Assembly: GCA_038249175.1 (NCBI GenBank)
Contig: JBBRWP010000209.1
Location: 1 to 5,773 of the forward strand
Direction: 5' to 3'
Source: JAEWSN01 sp038249175
GTDB taxonomy: Bacteria > Bacillota > Clostridia > DSM-8532
DNA length: 5,773 nucleotides
The translations under genes were made by a program, and so were the position numbers. Every line of letters begins with the position of its first letter. Positions within the stretch are counted from its first letter, which is position 1. This document shows positions 5,465-5,773 of the stretch, in pieces. The notes under the pieces were generated by a model. It had not been told where the DNA came from, searched no databases, and worked only from the letters and a program-made list of their open reading frames with translations.

Positions 5465-5773
5465 TTATTGAGTAGACATATAAAAGACGAGCTTTCCTTT
5501 CCCGGGCAACTGGTTCCAGCGTTCATACTGCCCTCCGGCACATCCCAACCGGACGAGCTTTACTTTCCCGGGCAACTGGATCCAGCGTTCATACCGCCCT
5601 CCGGCACATCCCAACCGGACAAGCTTTCCTTTCCCGGCGCAACTGGTTCCATCGTTCATACCGCCCTCCGGCACATCCCAACCCACATCGTACAGCAGAT
5701 ATAAATCCCTTCGAATGACAGACAGATAATCGGTGCTGAAAATATACCTGTTGAGGTTTTCTTCCGTCAGCAA
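5465..5773 (-). CDS. C-terminal part of an unidentified reading frame entering the 66-bp repeats (partial)
   Basis: A minus-strand frame is open from the right edge to a TAA at 5467-5465. I do not recognise it. The first 30 or so residues (LTEENLNRYIFSTDYLSVIRR..., then DLYLLYD) have protein-like composition and may be the end of a real gene that starts outside the window. From VGWDVPEGG onward the frame is made of the tandem repeats, including two copies of LGCAGGxYERWxQLPGKxKLV. A one-base difference in the first-read repeat changes its frame relative to the other two. The original stop may therefore have been displaced by repeat insertion, or the repeat part may be untranslated in practice. 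The TTG at the edge is not evidence of a start. The plus strand is also open across the array, which is expected for a GC-rich 66-bp unit. Confidence 0.3.
   Translation of the reverse strand: MLTEENLNRYIFSTDYLSVIRRDLYLLYDVGWDVPEGGMNDGTSCAGKGKLVRLGCAGGRYERWIQLPGKVKLVRLGCAGGQYERWNQLPGKGKLVFYMSTQ
5486..5684. repeat. Three tandem copies of a 66-bp GC-rich minisatellite
   Basis: Copies lie at 5486-5551 (66 bp), 5552-5617 (66 bp) and 5618-5684 (67 bp). Copies 1 and 2 differ at three positions; copy 3 differs from copy 1 at four positions and has one extra base (CCCGGCGCAA against CCCGGGCAA). The unit is about 61% G+C, while the bases on its operon side (5390-5485) are strongly AT-rich, so the array looks foreign to its setting. 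Each unit carries short self-complementary stretches such as CCCGGG, and copy 2 has CTGGATCCAG. It lies about 170 bases upstream of the transporter operon. Confidence 0.88.

Noticed and set aside
5486..5684. CRISPR array
   Set aside because: The copies are contiguous 66-67 bp units with no variable spacers and no cas genes nearby.
5468..5704. Plus-strand reading frame with a 22-residue repeat (DELSFPGQL... type)
   Set aside because: The frame exists because the 66-bp unit is GC-rich and a multiple of three; it lacks a ribosome binding site and unique flanking coding sequence.

Overview
The window looks like accessory, sugar-foraging DNA from a low-to-moderate GC Gram-positive anaerobe, most likely a member of Clostridia (inference). 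The evidence is strong AGGAGG-type ribosome binding sites, a lipoprotein solute-binding protein with a Ser/Ala then (Ala-Thr-Pro-Glu)n linker, a CUT1 sugar ABC transporter lacking its own ATPase gene, and a stand-alone uroporphyrinogen-decarboxylase (URO-D) family protein. No rRNA, tRNA, CRISPR array, insertion sequence or phage gene is visible.

Layout, left to right. Positions 1-94 (minus) hold the first 31 codons of a probable membrane transporter that runs off the left edge. Positions 95-663 are a long divergent control region. It contains a minus-strand TATAAT box with a CG-centred palindrome, a second CG-centred palindrome, a 64-bp tandem duplication with an internal dyad, and an attenuator-like hairpin. 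Positions 664-1737 (plus) encode a 357-residue URO-D superfamily protein with an HxC metal-site motif. Positions 1738-1987 separate convergent genes and carry a strong minus-strand terminator at 1907-1951. On the minus strand, from right to left, lies a three-gene operon: solute-binding lipoprotein (5313-3913), MalF-type permease (3759-2863) and MalG-type permease (2860-1988). A 14-bp perfect hairpin sits between the first two genes. Positions 5486-5684 are a GC-rich array of three 66-67 bp tandem repeats, which an unidentified minus-strand reading frame enters from the right edge.

How the genes work together. The operon makes a complete membrane and binding part of a carbohydrate importer; the ATPase would have to come from elsewhere, as is common for CUT1 systems that share an MsmX-like subunit. 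The intercistronic hairpin after the binding protein fits the usual need for more binding protein than permease. The URO-D protein and the left-edge transporter share a divergent promoter region and may be co-regulated. Nothing in the window ties them chemically to the sugar importer.

The least ordinary parts are non-coding: the duplicated leader in front of the URO-D gene and the 66-bp minisatellite upstream of the importer operon. No clearly new multi-gene system is visible.
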